A stretch of 64,000 nt of DNA from Pedobacter sp. Leaf170 (GCF_920984665.1 NZ_CAKLBP010000001.1:276858-340857); one strand, 5' to 3'; counted from the first letter of the stretch, positions 15,621 through 26,151 are shown. Notes: generated by a model not told the origin, from the letters alone. Numbers and translations: made by a program.

Positions 15621-16307
15621 TTATTTAGTAAGAACAGGAATGTCTTCTTTAATCACCCCATCGGCAATGTGTAATATTCTGCTGCCGTATTCAGCATTTT
15701 TTTCTGAATGGGTAACCTGAATAATTGTTATACCTTCTTCCCTATTTAATTTTTGAAAAAGCTGCATAATTTCTTCGGCTTGTGCAGATTGTAAATTACC
15801 GGTTGGTTCATCGGCAAGAATAATGGATGGTTGTGCAGCTAATGCCCTGGCAATACCTACCAATTGCTGCTGACCGCCAGAAAGCTGATTTGGGAACAAA
15901 TCTTTTTTTGCAACGATGTTAAATTTATCAAGCAAATTAGCGATGCGGCTGGCTCTTTCCGAACTACCAATTTTCTTGTAAAGTAATGGCGCTTCTATAT
16001 TTTCATAAACCGTCATTTCATCTATTAAATGGTAAGCCTGAAACACGAACCCGATGTGATTACGATAAAGCTCAATACGCTTACGTTCGCTTAAATTCGT
16101 AACGTCTTCTTGCATAAACTCGTAACTACCATAAGTTGGTTCTTCTAACATTCCGAGAATATTCAAAAGCGTAGATTTACCGGCACCAGACGGACCCATA
16201 ATGGATACAAATTCTCCTTGTTTAATAGTTGTGCTTACATGGCGAAGTACATAATGTTTAATGCCTTTGCTAGCGTAATATTTTTCTATGTTTTTAAGTT
16301 CTATCAT
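15621..16307 (-). CDS. ABC ATP-binding protein, LolD/MacB type, with altered D-loop
   Basis: A 228-residue ATPase of the LolD/MacB/FtsE group. Walker A GPSGAGKST (near residue 39), Q-loop VFQAYHLIDE, signature LSGGQQQ, Walker [11 protein letters not shown] and switch His in VTHSEKN are present. Two normally conserved residues differ: the Arg after the signature is Leu (LSGGQQQLVGIARAL) and the D-loop Asp is Gln (TGNLQS). The other ATPase of the cluster (26358-27056) has the normal residues at both places. It is the last gene of the minus-strand permease array, 76 bases after the fourth permease. It probably energises one or more of the FtsX-type permeases. Confidence 0.9.
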   Translation of the reverse strand: MIELKNIEKYYASKGIKHYVLRHVSTTIKQGEFVSIMGPSGAGKSTLLNILGMLEEPTYGSYEFMQEDVTNLSERKRIELYRNHIGFVFQAYHLIDEMTVYENIEAPLLYKKIGSSERASRIANLLDKFNIVAKKDLFPNQLSGGQQQLVGIARALAAQPSIILADEPTGNLQSAQAEEIMQLFQKLNREEGITIIQVTHSEKNAEYGSRILHIADGVIKEDIPVLTK

Positions 16308-16383
16308 TTTGCAGTATCAAGTATTTAGTATCAAGTATCAAGATAAGTTTTCACTTTAAGCTTTAGTCTTTTAGCTCACAGCT

Positions 16384-18774
16384 TTACTCATATTTAAGTG
16401 CATCGATAGTATTGGCTTTTGCAGCCCGATAAGACCTTAAACTTACCGTAAATACTGTTATTGATATAGATGCAAGCATCGCCACGATGAATGGCCAAAT
16501 ACTTAAATCTGTTCTATATTGAAAAGAGGATAACCATTTAGAAACAAAAATGTAAGCTACTGGCCATGCAACCAAATTCGCAATAAGAACCATCCATAAA
16601 AAAGAACTGTTAAGCATTTTAACCAGTTCAAAGTTAGAAGCTCCTAAAACCTTCCTGATAGCAATTTCTTTAGTTCTTTGTGTTGCCACAAAAGAAATTA
16701 ATCCAAACAAACCAATAAACGAAATGAAGATTACAACGCCTGCAAATACCTTGAATAGGGTACCCATAATGCGCTCTGTTTCATAATAGCCTTTTAAATC
16801 TTCATCAAAAAAGTTGTTTTCGAAAACATAATCAGGATAGGTAGAATTAAAGGCTTGCTCTATTTTTTTAAGTGTTGCAACCATTTCATTTTTCTCTAAT
16901 TTAATGGCAACCGTTTCATAATTTTTTTTGCGTGAGAATATTGCAATCGGCGCTATAGCTTCATGTAAGGAATAATTATTGAAATCTTTTACAACGCCTA
17001 CAATTGGTCCGGGTTTACCCCAAAGTTTTAAGGTTTTACCTATTGCTTCTTCTGGTTTTTTGATATTTAATTTCTTGAGTAAAGTTTCATTTACTACATA
17101 TTCTTTAATTGTATCACTTATACTCAATCCTCTGCCTGCGAGCAAGCTTAAACCAAATGTTTTTATGTAGCCGTCATCAGCAGGTTTAACATTAATTTGA
17201 AAATCTGCATCTTTAGAGCTGTTATAAGAAAAATTAGTTTCGTTATTATTACCAGATGAAGGTGCGCTTGTATTGAAGCTTAAATTTTTAACGCCGTTAA
17301 TATTTAAAATTCTTTCTTTAAATGTATTGTGTTTTGTTAAGCTCAAGCTATCATAAGGCAAATTAATCAAAGCAATTGCATTGGTGTCAAAGCCTAACGA
17401 TTTATTGCGGATATAACTCATTTGCTTAATCACAACTAAGGTGCTTACGATTAAAACTGCTGTAATTGCAAATTGTACCACTACCAATGTTTTACGCAAT
17501 CCTACGCCACCTGCATTTGCCAGTACTTTATTTTTTATGGCTAACGCCGGGCTAAATCCCGACATGATTAATGCCGGATACAAACCTGCTAAAAAGCTAA
17601 CCAAAACCAATAGCGCCATCAAAAATATAAAGATTAACGGGTCGCCAAAAAGGTTAAAATTAACGTCCCCACCAAATAAATTTTCCATTTTTGGCAAGGT
17701 TAACTCAGAGATTACACAAGCTAACAAAATGGATATAGCAGTTATTAATGCCGTTTCTGATAAAAATTGCCAGATTAATTGATTTCGTCTGCTACCCATT
17801 ACCTTCCGCACACCAACTTCTTTACTTCTGCTTATTGCTTGAGCTGTAGCCAAGTTTACAAAATTTATGCATGCAGTAATTAATAAAAACAGACCAATAA
17901 TCGCTAAACCAATAATTTGTTTATATGGCGTGATGAGCCCGGAAAAATTACCATAGTCATCGTTATGATGAATGTCATTTAAGGCTTGAAAATGATGACT
18001 CTCTTTCCCCGGACCATTATCTACGTAATATTTTTTAATGAATTGTTTTAACGTATTATCCAGCTCTGATGGATTTATGCCCTTTTTAAGCAAAATGTAA
18101 CACTCAGAACTTGAAGAAACAGAACCCCAATGTTTCATATTTCTATTGTTATAACTTGCATAACTCATTACAACATGCAATGGAAAACTGCTATTCTGCG
18201 GATTATCCTTTATTACTCCCGTTACTTTAAAATCTTTTGTTGCATCAAAATTAATGCTGTTACCCAATGCTTTTTTCCAATCTCCAAAGTATTTTTTAGC
18301 CGTTTTTTCTGATAAAACAACCGTATTTGGACTCGTGAGCGCTGTTCCGGCATCACCGGCAAGCCATTTATAATTGAAAATTTTAAAAAATTCAGGCTCG
18401 GCGTAAAACAGAGTTTCAGAATCTTTAATTTCTGACTTAGTTGCCGTAGCATTAACTTTAATTATACCGCCGCTTTGCTGAATAGCAGCTACATGTTCAA
18501 ATTGCGAAAAATCGTTTCGCATTGCAGCTGCAAGCGGCAAGGGTACGCCTGCTGATTTAAAATCGTTACCATCAGCATATTTCCATGATGAAACTACACG
18601 GTAAATTCTATCGCCATTGGCATAATCCTTATCAAAGCTTAATTGATAGTTAACAAAAATAAAAATGAGAATACAACTAGCCAGGCCTATTGAAAGACCA
18701 AAAATATTAATGGCTGTATAACCTTTATATTTCCAAAGGTTTCGCAATGCGATTTTTAAATTAAGTTTGAACAT
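16384..18774 (-). CDS. MacB/FtsX-type ABC permease, array member 4
   Basis: A 796-residue inner-membrane protein with two FtsX units. A first helix (residues 21-43) and a MacB-type periplasmic domain are followed by a three-helix FtsX block near 285-410; a helix near 425-447 and second periplasmic domain are followed by a three-helix block near 670-790. Conserved pieces are LNLKIALRNLWK at the start, SKEVGVRKVMGS and TKEIAIRKVLGAS before the helix blocks, and AKANTIDALKYE at the end. Such duplicated permeases are typical of Bacteroidota; proven substrates are lacking, with lipoproteins and antimicrobial molecules as precedents for the superfamily. Confidence 0.9.
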   Translation of the reverse strand: MFKLNLKIALRNLWKYKGYTAINIFGLSIGLASCILIFIFVNYQLSFDKDYANGDRIYRVVSSWKYADGNDFKSAGVPLPLAAAMRNDFSQFEHVAAIQQSGGIIKVNATATKSEIKDSETLFYAEPEFFKIFNYKWLAGDAGTALTSPNTVVLSEKTAKKYFGDWKKALGNSINFDATKDFKVTGVIKDNPQNSSFPLHVVMSYASYNNRNMKHWGSVSSSSECYILLKKGINPSELDNTLKQFIKKYYVDNGPGKESHHFQALNDIHHNDDYGNFSGLITPYKQIIGLAIIGLFLLITACINFVNLATAQAISRSKEVGVRKVMGSRRNQLIWQFLSETALITAISILLACVISELTLPKMENLFGGDVNFNLFGDPLIFIFLMALLVLVSFLAGLYPALIMSGFSPALAIKNKVLANAGGVGLRKTLVVVQFAITAVLIVSTLVVIKQMSYIRNKSLGFDTNAIALINLPYDSLSLTKHNTFKERILNINGVKNLSFNTSAPSSGNNNETNFSYNSSKDADFQINVKPADDGYIKTFGLSLLAGRGLSISDTIKEYVVNETLLKKLNIKKPEEAIGKTLKLWGKPGPIVGVVKDFNNYSLHEAIAPIAIFSRKKNYETVAIKLEKNEMVATLKKIEQAFNSTYPDYVFENNFFDEDLKGYYETERIMGTLFKVFAGVVIFISFIGLFGLISFVATQRTKEIAIRKVLGASNFELVKMLNSSFLWMVLIANLVAWPVAYIFVSKWLSSFQYRTDLSIWPFIVAMLASISITVFTVSLRSYRAAKANTIDALKYE

Positions 18775-18802
18775 TTTTTTTTTAGTTTTACGTGGTAAGT
18801 TC

Positions 18803-18832
18803 TAAGTTGTAAGTATCAAAACTTACAACTTA
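18803..18832. repeat. Intercistronic hairpin, copy 1
   Basis: TAAGTTGTAAGT (18803-18814), six bases, ACTTACAACTTA (18821-18832): a perfect 12-pair stem between two permease genes. The whole intergenic segment is almost the same as that at 21236-21314. No T-run follows on the minus strand, so it is more likely a processing or stability element than a terminator. Confidence 0.7.
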
Positions 18833-18856
18833 AAACGTATTACTTATAACTTTGAA

Positions 18857-21235
18857 TTATTCATATTTCAAAGCGTTAACAGGATTAGCTTTTGCTGTTT
18901 TATATGCCTGAAAGCTGACTGTTAACACTGCTATTGTTAAAGTTGTTACAGCCGAAACAGGAATAATCCACCAGCTAAATTCTGTATGAAATTCAAAATT
19001 GCTTAACCATTTACCCATCGCAAAATAACTGATAGGCGAAGCAATTATAATGGCTACGATTATCATTTTTATAAAAGAAAAGGATAGTAGTTGCATTAAA
19101 TTTGCAACAGATGCACCCAAAACTTTTCTAATGCCAAACTCTTTTGTTCGCTGCTCTGCGCTATAGGTAACCAAGCCAAATAAACCAAGGCACGACACGA
19201 AAATTGCCAGTCCGCCGAAGAGATTGGATAGAATGCCCAAAGTTTTTTCTGATTTATATTTATCCTGATATAAGGAATTTATAAAGGTGATTTCTGCCGG
19301 ATAAGCCGGATTAAAAACTTTAGTAATCTTATTGATGGTTTCTACATTACTCTGCAAGCTATTTTGATTGTTCAAACGCATTGTAATTGTACCGGTTTGC
19401 GCAGGATTTAAAAACACAACCTGCGGATTGTTTGATTTGTAAGGCGAATCCCAAACGTAATCATCAAAAACCCCAATAATATATGCATTGGCACCAAAAA
19501 TCTTCACTCTTTTCCCGATTGGATTTTTGTAACCAAATACTTTGACTGCGGAGGCACTTACCAGTAACCCACTTGTATCTGAAGCGAAATTTTTAGAGAA
19601 ATCTCTGCCTTGCAATAATTTTATACCATTGGTTTTTATGAAATCATAAGTTGTGGCAACCTGATTAAACATTACTGTATTTTCAGGTTTGTTCATCCCA
19701 TCCCAGGCTACATCCATAAAATTGCGACCACGATGAGAAAGGCTAACCGATGACTGGTACATGGAAGTTACTGCACCAGATTTTAAAAGCTCAGTTTTGA
19801 ATAAATCGAATTTTGTTTTCAATTCACCATCCTGCGGAATCTCTACCAAAGTATTTACATCAAACCCTACCGGTTTATTTTTTATGTATTGAATTTGGCG
19901 ATATATAACTAATGTGGAAATAATCAGGATAATTGCGAAACAAAATTGCCCAACAACCAGCACTTGCCTTAGGCTTATATTTAAAAAACCATTTGCAGTT
20001 ATTTTTCTTTTTAGGGTTTGAATTGGATTAAAAGAAGATAAATAAAATGCCGGATAACTTCCTGCAATTAAACCTGTTGCTGTTACAATACCTAAAATTC
20101 CAATCCAACTTGGCAAGTTGAAATACGAAATTCCTAAATTTATATTTAACAAGTGGTTAAATGCCGGTAGGCAAACTTCTAATAAAGCGATTGCGAGTAT
20201 AACAGCAATCAAAGTTAACACCATCGATTCTGTTAAAAATTGAAAAATTAATGAGCTACGGTTTGCACCGATGGTTTTCTTAATACCTACCTCTTTTGCA
20301 CGCTTTTCTGATTTGGCTGTGGCCATATTCATAAAGTTGATGCAGGCAATAAGTAAAATTCCAATTGCTAAGCCAACAAATAGATAAATCTGCTCAATAT
20401 CTCCACCAACTGCTTTACCGTTTTCAAATTTGCCAAATAAATGAAGTTTACTGGCTTGATATAAAAAATTTGGCTGCGATTGTCCATTTTGTTCGGTATT
20501 AGCCTTTACCAGCGCTTCTATTTTACGATTTACTAAATCTACATTTGCATCGGCTGCTAAAGTAACAATCGTTACAAAACTGTAATTAGTCCAGTTTAAA
20601 CTTTTTGCACTCTCATCTACAATTTCGTAAAACGACCAGGGCATTAAAAAATCGAATCGATTGGAACTGTTTTCTGGCAAATCTCTAATTACACCAGTTA
20701 CTATTAAGTTTTCTTTATCTTGATAACGGACAGATTTATTTAAAACATCTGTTGTTCCGAACAAAGTTTTAGCAGTGCTTTCTGTTAAAATTACCGAAAG
20801 CGGATTATTTAATGCTGTGGTTGCATCGCCAGCAATAAACTTGTAATCGTACATTTTAAGAATGTCTGGCTCAGCGAATTTCGAATTCTTTTTATAGCTG
20901 TTTTGTCCATTAGCGATAAGGCTTTTCTTGCCATAGTCCATACGGACAACATATTTAACCTCAGGCAAATTTTGCTTTAATAGCGGACCAAGAGCCGTTG
21001 TAGAGCCATTAAATGTGGCGTTAATTTTATTGTTATCTCCAGGAACATTTGTCATAGCCATATAAACGTTCTCGTAATTCCTGGCTTGCTTATCAAAATT
21101 CCATTCGTAAGAAACGTATAGCAACAACATAAGGCAGGCTGCAAGACCAATAGCTAAACCTATCACATTAATCAATGACGAGATTTTATTCTTCCAAAGG
21201 TTTCGCAGGGCGATTTTTAAATTTAATTTAAACAT
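18857..21235 (-). CDS. MacB/FtsX-type ABC permease, array member 3
   Basis: A 792-residue paralogue with the same two-unit layout: MFKLNLKIALRNLWKNK start, first helix near residues 20-42, three-helix FtsX blocks near 280-410 and 670-785, and an end in AKANPVNALKYE. The first FtsX unit carries RAKEVGIKKTIGANRSS and the second TKEFGIRKVLGAS. It lies 82 bases upstream of member 4 and 79 bases after member 2; both gaps contain near-identical hairpin sequence. It lacks its own promoter as far as I can see, so it should be read from the adaptor promoter. Confidence 0.9.
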   Translation of the reverse strand: MFKLNLKIALRNLWKNKISSLINVIGLAIGLAACLMLLLYVSYEWNFDKQARNYENVYMAMTNVPGDNNKINATFNGSTTALGPLLKQNLPEVKYVVRMDYGKKSLIANGQNSYKKNSKFAEPDILKMYDYKFIAGDATTALNNPLSVILTESTAKTLFGTTDVLNKSVRYQDKENLIVTGVIRDLPENSSNRFDFLMPWSFYEIVDESAKSLNWTNYSFVTIVTLAADANVDLVNRKIEALVKANTEQNGQSQPNFLYQASKLHLFGKFENGKAVGGDIEQIYLFVGLAIGILLIACINFMNMATAKSEKRAKEVGIKKTIGANRSSLIFQFLTESMVLTLIAVILAIALLEVCLPAFNHLLNINLGISYFNLPSWIGILGIVTATGLIAGSYPAFYLSSFNPIQTLKRKITANGFLNISLRQVLVVGQFCFAIILIISTLVIYRQIQYIKNKPVGFDVNTLVEIPQDGELKTKFDLFKTELLKSGAVTSMYQSSVSLSHRGRNFMDVAWDGMNKPENTVMFNQVATTYDFIKTNGIKLLQGRDFSKNFASDTSGLLVSASAVKVFGYKNPIGKRVKIFGANAYIIGVFDDYVWDSPYKSNNPQVVFLNPAQTGTITMRLNNQNSLQSNVETINKITKVFNPAYPAEITFINSLYQDKYKSEKTLGILSNLFGGLAIFVSCLGLFGLVTYSAEQRTKEFGIRKVLGASVANLMQLLSFSFIKMIIVAIIIASPISYFAMGKWLSNFEFHTEFSWWIIPVSAVTTLTIAVLTVSFQAYKTAKANPVNALKYE

Positions 21236-21260
21236 TTTAAGAGTTTTACGTGGTAAGTTC

Positions 21261-21290
21261 TAAGTCGTAAGTATCAAAACTTACAACTTA
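21261..21290. repeat. Intercistronic hairpin, copy 2
   Basis: TAAGTCGTAAGT (21261-21272), six bases, ACTTACAACTTA (21279-21290); same as copy 1 apart from one base that gives a wobble pair. The identity with copy 1 continues into the last codons of the upstream permease gene. Confidence 0.7.
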
Positions 21291-21314
21291 AAACGTATTA
21301 CTTATAACTTTGAA

Positions 21315-23705
21315 TTATTCACATTTCAAAGCATTAACCGGATTAGCTTTTACGGCTTTTCTGGCTTGTACGCTTACGGTAATTACTGTTAATAAAATTG
21401 TTGCCAATGCACTGATTATAAATGGAATAATTGGCAAATCAATTCGATAAGCAAAGGTATCCAGCCATTTTTTTGTTAGGACATAAGCTATGGGCCATGA
21501 TATGATATTGGCAATCATCACCATTATAAAGAATGATGAATTGATTAATTTGAAAATCTGAATATCGCTTGCACCTAAAATTTTACGAACAGCAATTTCT
21601 TTAATTCTACCATTGGTGATGTATTTTGCAAAAGCGAACAAGCCTAAAATGGCAATGAAAATGGTAAGCAAAGCCGCAGCAAAAAACACGGATTGTAGTT
21701 GCTCCTGTTTTTTAAACAATCTGCCATAAAGCTCATCTAAAAACTCATATCTAAAATCTTCGCCATCTTTTGGATTAATTTGAGGCCATAGTGCTTTCAA
21801 AGCGGTTAATGCATCAGCCATTTTATTTTCCTCAATTTTCAACATAATTTGAGTTTTGTAATTTCCACAAGGATTTTTAATGGCATAAATAGTTGGCTGC
21901 ACAGCAGTTTCAAAACCCTGGGCTTTAAAATCTTTTGCTACACCTACAATTTTATAATCTATATTGCATCCTTTAATGGTTTTGCCTATCGGGTCTTTTA
22001 ACCCGTATTTAGCCACAGCACTCTCATTAATAACAACAGAATTTGCGGTATCGGTTTTAAAAGCAGTAGAGAAAAAACGTCCTTCTTTTAGTTTAACATC
22101 AAGGGTTTCGAAATAGTCAAATTCCACATCCACAAAATCAACATTAGCCTTAAGCCCATTAGTTGTATAGCTATTAGTACCGTTTTCGGCACCGTTAGGG
22201 ATATCGCTTGCCACTGTAGCAGATTTAATTCCCGGAATTTTCAAAACCTTATCTCTAACCGACTCAAAATTTAGCGAACCGAATTTTGAAGGATTATTAA
22301 AAAGCGTTAAATTTTTAATGTAAACGACCTGATTGGCAGAAAAACCTAAATCCTGAGAACGCATGTATTTAAGTTGCGAATTGATAATGAGTAAGCCAAT
22401 AATAAAGATTACTGCAATGCTAAACTGAAATATCAATAAGCCATTTCTTAACCATGAGCTTTGTTTACTTGTAGAAAAGTTTCCTTTTAAAACTAAGGCC
22501 GGTTTAAAGCCAGATAAAACCACTGCAGGATAAATGCCGGCTGCAAGCGTTATCAAACACAATACCATTGGCAATTGCCAGAATAGATTGTTATCAATAC
22601 GCCATATAGATAATTGCACTTGAAAAAGATTATTAAAAACTGGAAGTAGCAGTTCGGCAACAATTAAAGCTAAAGTGGTTGCTACGGTGCACTGAATAAA
22701 AATTTCTACAAGAAATTGAGTGGTAAGCTGGGCACGAAATGCACCCATAACCTTTTTAACACCAACTTCTTTTGCCCGCTTGGTAGCCTGTGCTATGCTC
22801 AAATTGGTAAAATTGATACATGCTATAACTAAAATTAAGATACCAAGAACCGAAAGCGCTACAAGGATTTTATATGGAGCATCGTTTCCGGCAAAAGGTT
22901 TTAAATGCAAATTAGCCAAAGGATCTAAAAATGTGGAAATAGCCTTAATTTCTTCAATTGTTTTTAAATCCGATTCTCCTTTTAATAATTCTGCTCTGTA
23001 TAATTTGGTAATTTTTTGCTGAAGATTATCAACATCCGTACCTGGTTTTACCTTAATATAGGTTGTATAATTATTCATTCCATAATCTTCACCCTGCCCT
23101 ATTTCATTTCCAATAGATATGCCATCGAAAGTTATATTAGAATGTGGATCGCTAATTATCGAACCATCAAACTTACTTCTTACACCGGAGTTACTTGCAC
23201 CCATACCAACCATTTCCGGTTTATTATCTTTCTTATCTGGAAATAGCGTTTTCATACTTTCAACGTTTAAATAAGAAAGCCTTTCTACATCACCAGATGG
23301 TTTTTGTAATCCACCCATTGGTTTTATGTTTAATATTTTAGCTGCATTATAATCTGCCTGCATAAAATTTTTGGCAAAAACGGTGTTCTTCCCATTTTTT
23401 AAGGTCAGCTCAAAAAAACCACTTTTGGTAATCCCGGCATTTTCAACCTCCGGGAAATTTTGTTTTAAAGCTTTATGTAGCGGCGGAGCTGTATAGTTGG
23501 TTTTAAACTCCGGATAAATACGTCCAACTACATAAATATTTTTGTAATTTGGATTCGACTTATCAAAACTGGTTTCATAAGTAAAATACATCATCACCAA
23601 AATAAAAGAGGCCAAAGCAATCGCTAAACCACCAACATTTATTAAGGTAATGCCCTTGTTTTTCCAAAGGTTTCGCAAAGCGATTTTAAGATTGAGTTTG
23701 AACAT
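21315..23705 (-). CDS. MacB/FtsX-type ABC permease, array member 2
   Basis: A 796-residue paralogue. It starts MFKLNLKIALRNLWKNKG and ends AKANPVNALKCE, with the same arrangement of helix blocks as the other members. The periplasmic domains are the most divergent of the four: the N-terminal one has extra sequence around residues 130-190 (GGLQKPSGDVERLSYLNV and following), and the second FtsX unit reads GRIKEIAVRKILGAS. This divergence in the outer domains with conserved membrane blocks suggests different partners or cargo. The gene lies 76 bases after member 1. Confidence 0.9.
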   Translation of the reverse strand: MFKLNLKIALRNLWKNKGITLINVGGLAIALASFILVMMYFTYETSFDKSNPNYKNIYVVGRIYPEFKTNYTAPPLHKALKQNFPEVENAGITKSGFFELTLKNGKNTVFAKNFMQADYNAAKILNIKPMGGLQKPSGDVERLSYLNVESMKTLFPDKKDNKPEMVGMGASNSGVRSKFDGSIISDPHSNITFDGISIGNEIGQGEDYGMNNYTTYIKVKPGTDVDNLQQKITKLYRAELLKGESDLKTIEEIKAISTFLDPLANLHLKPFAGNDAPYKILVALSVLGILILVIACINFTNLSIAQATKRAKEVGVKKVMGAFRAQLTTQFLVEIFIQCTVATTLALIVAELLLPVFNNLFQVQLSIWRIDNNLFWQLPMVLCLITLAAGIYPAVVLSGFKPALVLKGNFSTSKQSSWLRNGLLIFQFSIAVIFIIGLLIINSQLKYMRSQDLGFSANQVVYIKNLTLFNNPSKFGSLNFESVRDKVLKIPGIKSATVASDIPNGAENGTNSYTTNGLKANVDFVDVEFDYFETLDVKLKEGRFFSTAFKTDTANSVVINESAVAKYGLKDPIGKTIKGCNIDYKIVGVAKDFKAQGFETAVQPTIYAIKNPCGNYKTQIMLKIEENKMADALTALKALWPQINPKDGEDFRYEFLDELYGRLFKKQEQLQSVFFAAALLTIFIAILGLFAFAKYITNGRIKEIAVRKILGASDIQIFKLINSSFFIMVMIANIISWPIAYVLTKKWLDTFAYRIDLPIIPFIISALATILLTVITVSVQARKAVKANPVNALKCE

Positions 23706-23781
23706 TGTAGTTTCAAGGAGTTAGTATGAAGTATCAAGACCTTGCAAATAGCCTTAGGCTTTTTGCTTTAAGCTTTCAGCT

Positions 23782-26151
23782 CTATTCATATTTCAAAGCA
23801 TCAACCGGATTGGCTTTTGCAACTTTTATCGATTGAATGCTGACTGTTAAAATGGCAATAAATAGTGATAAGGAAACTGCAATAAGAAATGGTATCACAG
23901 ATATTGACACTCTATATTCAAAAGCCGATAACCATTTGTTAATGATAATATAAGCTAATGGGAAAGCGATTAAATTTGCAATTGCTACGAGCTTGATAAA
24001 ATCTTTGTTTAACAGCGTTAATATGCTTGCTGTATTAGCGCCCAAAACCTTGCGTATGCTGATTTCTTTTTTACGTTGCTCGGCCATAAATAGCGCCAAG
24101 CCTAATAAGCCTAAGCAAGAAATAAAAATTGCAAAACCACCAAACCAGTTTGATAGCGTACCTAAAAGTTTTTCATCCTGAAATTTTACTTCAAAAGACT
24201 CGTCAACAAATTTTCTTTGCACCGGATATTCTGGTTCAATTTGCTTAACCAATTCATCAATTTTTGCTACTGAAGCACTTATGTTTTGTGCCGGATTTAA
24301 GCGTACAAGAATGACCTGGATATCATCCATATAACTTGGATAAAATACCATTGGCGAAACTTTCTGATAGGCACTTTCTACTACAAAATCTTTCACAACA
24401 GCTACAATGGTTCTCTCTGTTCCCCAATATTTAATTTTAGCGCCTATCGGATTTTTAAGTCCCATCATTTTAATAGCAGATTCGTTAAACATAACCTTAT
24501 TGCTATCACTTTTTGATGTTGAAGAAATCTCTCTGCCTGCAACTAATTCTGTACCTATTGTTTTGATAAAATCATCTCCAACACCTCGATTATTGAATAA
24601 AATCGACTCACCCTTTGTTTTGCCATCCCAGTAAACATCAGTTGTATTGTTTCCACTTTCTGTTATGTCTTTACTAAACGTAGTTACATTGCTTGCTGCA
24701 CCAGATTTTAAAAGTTGCGCCTTTAACAGTTCTAATTTACTCTTCTCGCTTACTCTGCCCCTAACTGCTATTTGAACCAGATTAGATTTATCATACCCAA
24801 TTGGTTTGTTTTTTACATAGTTAAGTTGCTGATAAATAACTGATGTGCACACAATTAAACAGGCTGCAAAAACAAATTGAATTACCACTAAAATCTTTCT
24901 AATGGATACTGAAGAATCTGACTTAATTTTTAAGCCTTTTAATACTTTTATGGGTTCAAAAGAAGATAAATACAAAGCTGGATAACTACCAGCGATAAAG
25001 CCTGTAAAAATCATCAAGCCTAAAAGTGTGCTCCAAAAAGTGATGCTTTTGTAATTGATTTGAAGCTCAATATTCAATAAATTATTAAAGTATGGCAAGC
25101 TTACTTCTACCAGAATGAAAGCCAAAACGCCAGATAATAAGGTAATAAAAACTGATTCTAATAAAAACTGACCGATTAAAGATTTTCTGGTTGAGCCGAT
25201 AGCTTTTCTTATTCCAACCTCCTTAGCCCGGCGCTCTGAACGAGCGGTTGATAAGTTCATAAAATTTACGCAGGCAATTAGTAAAATACAAAATGCAAGT
25301 AGAAGGAATATTTTTAACTGTTCTATTTTGCCACCAACAGATTTTCCATTTTGAAAATCATCGTACAGATGCCATTTTGTGTAAGGATGCAATAATGCCT
25401 TAGCTGTATTACCTTGCTGGTTACGTTTATAAACATCCAATATGCTTGAATTTGCAGCATCAAAAAAGCTATTATCTTTTAATTGAGCCACCGTTAAGCA
25501 CATGTTATTTCCCCAATTTTTATCTTTTGCCCAAGGCTCTCTTTTCACAAAAAGTTCCCATGGCATTAGGCATTCAAAAATTATAGAGTTATTTGCGGGG
25601 ATGTCTTCAATTACAGCCTCAACCTTCAAAACATCCTGATTATCAAGCTTAACTGTTTTATTTATCGGGTCTTCATTTCCAAAAAGTTTTTTCGCAAATG
25701 ATTCAGTCAAAATAATTGTGTTAACGCCTTTTAAAGCCTTATCAGGATTGCCTTTAACAAACTTATAATCGAATATTTTGAGGAAAGATGGGTCAGCAAA
25801 ATTTACTCTCGAATTAATCCTTTTATCATCAACCGTAATTAATTTTGTTGATGGATAAGTAGAATGCGAGGCATATTTAACGCCAGGAATTTTAGCGGCA
25901 ACTTCATCAGCCATGGCATTCGGTGTCCAGGCCCAACTGTAAATTTTACCATTGGCCGGAGCATTTTGATAGATTACATAGGTTTTATCACTGTTAGAAA
26001 AACCCTTATCAAAACTCCATTCGTAGGCAACGTATAGCAACAAAATCAAGCAACTCGCCAAACCAATGGCCAGTCCTCCGATATTAATCAAAGAAAACCC
26101 TTTGTTTTTCCAAAGGTTTCGCAAAGCGATTTTTAAATTTATTTTGAACAT
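23782..26151 (-). CDS. MacB/FtsX-type ABC permease, array member 1
   Basis: A 789-residue paralogue and the first permease read from the operon. It starts MFKINLKIALRNLWKNKG, has a helix near residues 21-43, periplasmic domain, FtsX block near 275-405 with RAKEVGIRKAIGSTRKS, second helix near 420, second periplasmic domain, and final block with KKEISIRKVLGAN, ending AKANPVDALKYE. It is closer to member 3 than to members 2 and 4 by eye, for example in LILLLYVAYEWSFDK against LMLLLYVSYEWNFDK. It is separated from the ATPase gene upstream by 206 bases, the largest gap in the operon. Confidence 0.9.
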   Translation of the reverse strand: MFKINLKIALRNLWKNKGFSLINIGGLAIGLASCLILLLYVAYEWSFDKGFSNSDKTYVIYQNAPANGKIYSWAWTPNAMADEVAAKIPGVKYASHSTYPSTKLITVDDKRINSRVNFADPSFLKIFDYKFVKGNPDKALKGVNTIILTESFAKKLFGNEDPINKTVKLDNQDVLKVEAVIEDIPANNSIIFECLMPWELFVKREPWAKDKNWGNNMCLTVAQLKDNSFFDAANSSILDVYKRNQQGNTAKALLHPYTKWHLYDDFQNGKSVGGKIEQLKIFLLLAFCILLIACVNFMNLSTARSERRAKEVGIRKAIGSTRKSLIGQFLLESVFITLLSGVLAFILVEVSLPYFNNLLNIELQINYKSITFWSTLLGLMIFTGFIAGSYPALYLSSFEPIKVLKGLKIKSDSSVSIRKILVVIQFVFAACLIVCTSVIYQQLNYVKNKPIGYDKSNLVQIAVRGRVSEKSKLELLKAQLLKSGAASNVTTFSKDITESGNNTTDVYWDGKTKGESILFNNRGVGDDFIKTIGTELVAGREISSTSKSDSNKVMFNESAIKMMGLKNPIGAKIKYWGTERTIVAVVKDFVVESAYQKVSPMVFYPSYMDDIQVILVRLNPAQNISASVAKIDELVKQIEPEYPVQRKFVDESFEVKFQDEKLLGTLSNWFGGFAIFISCLGLLGLALFMAEQRKKEISIRKVLGANTASILTLLNKDFIKLVAIANLIAFPLAYIIINKWLSAFEYRVSISVIPFLIAVSLSLFIAILTVSIQSIKVAKANPVDALKYE

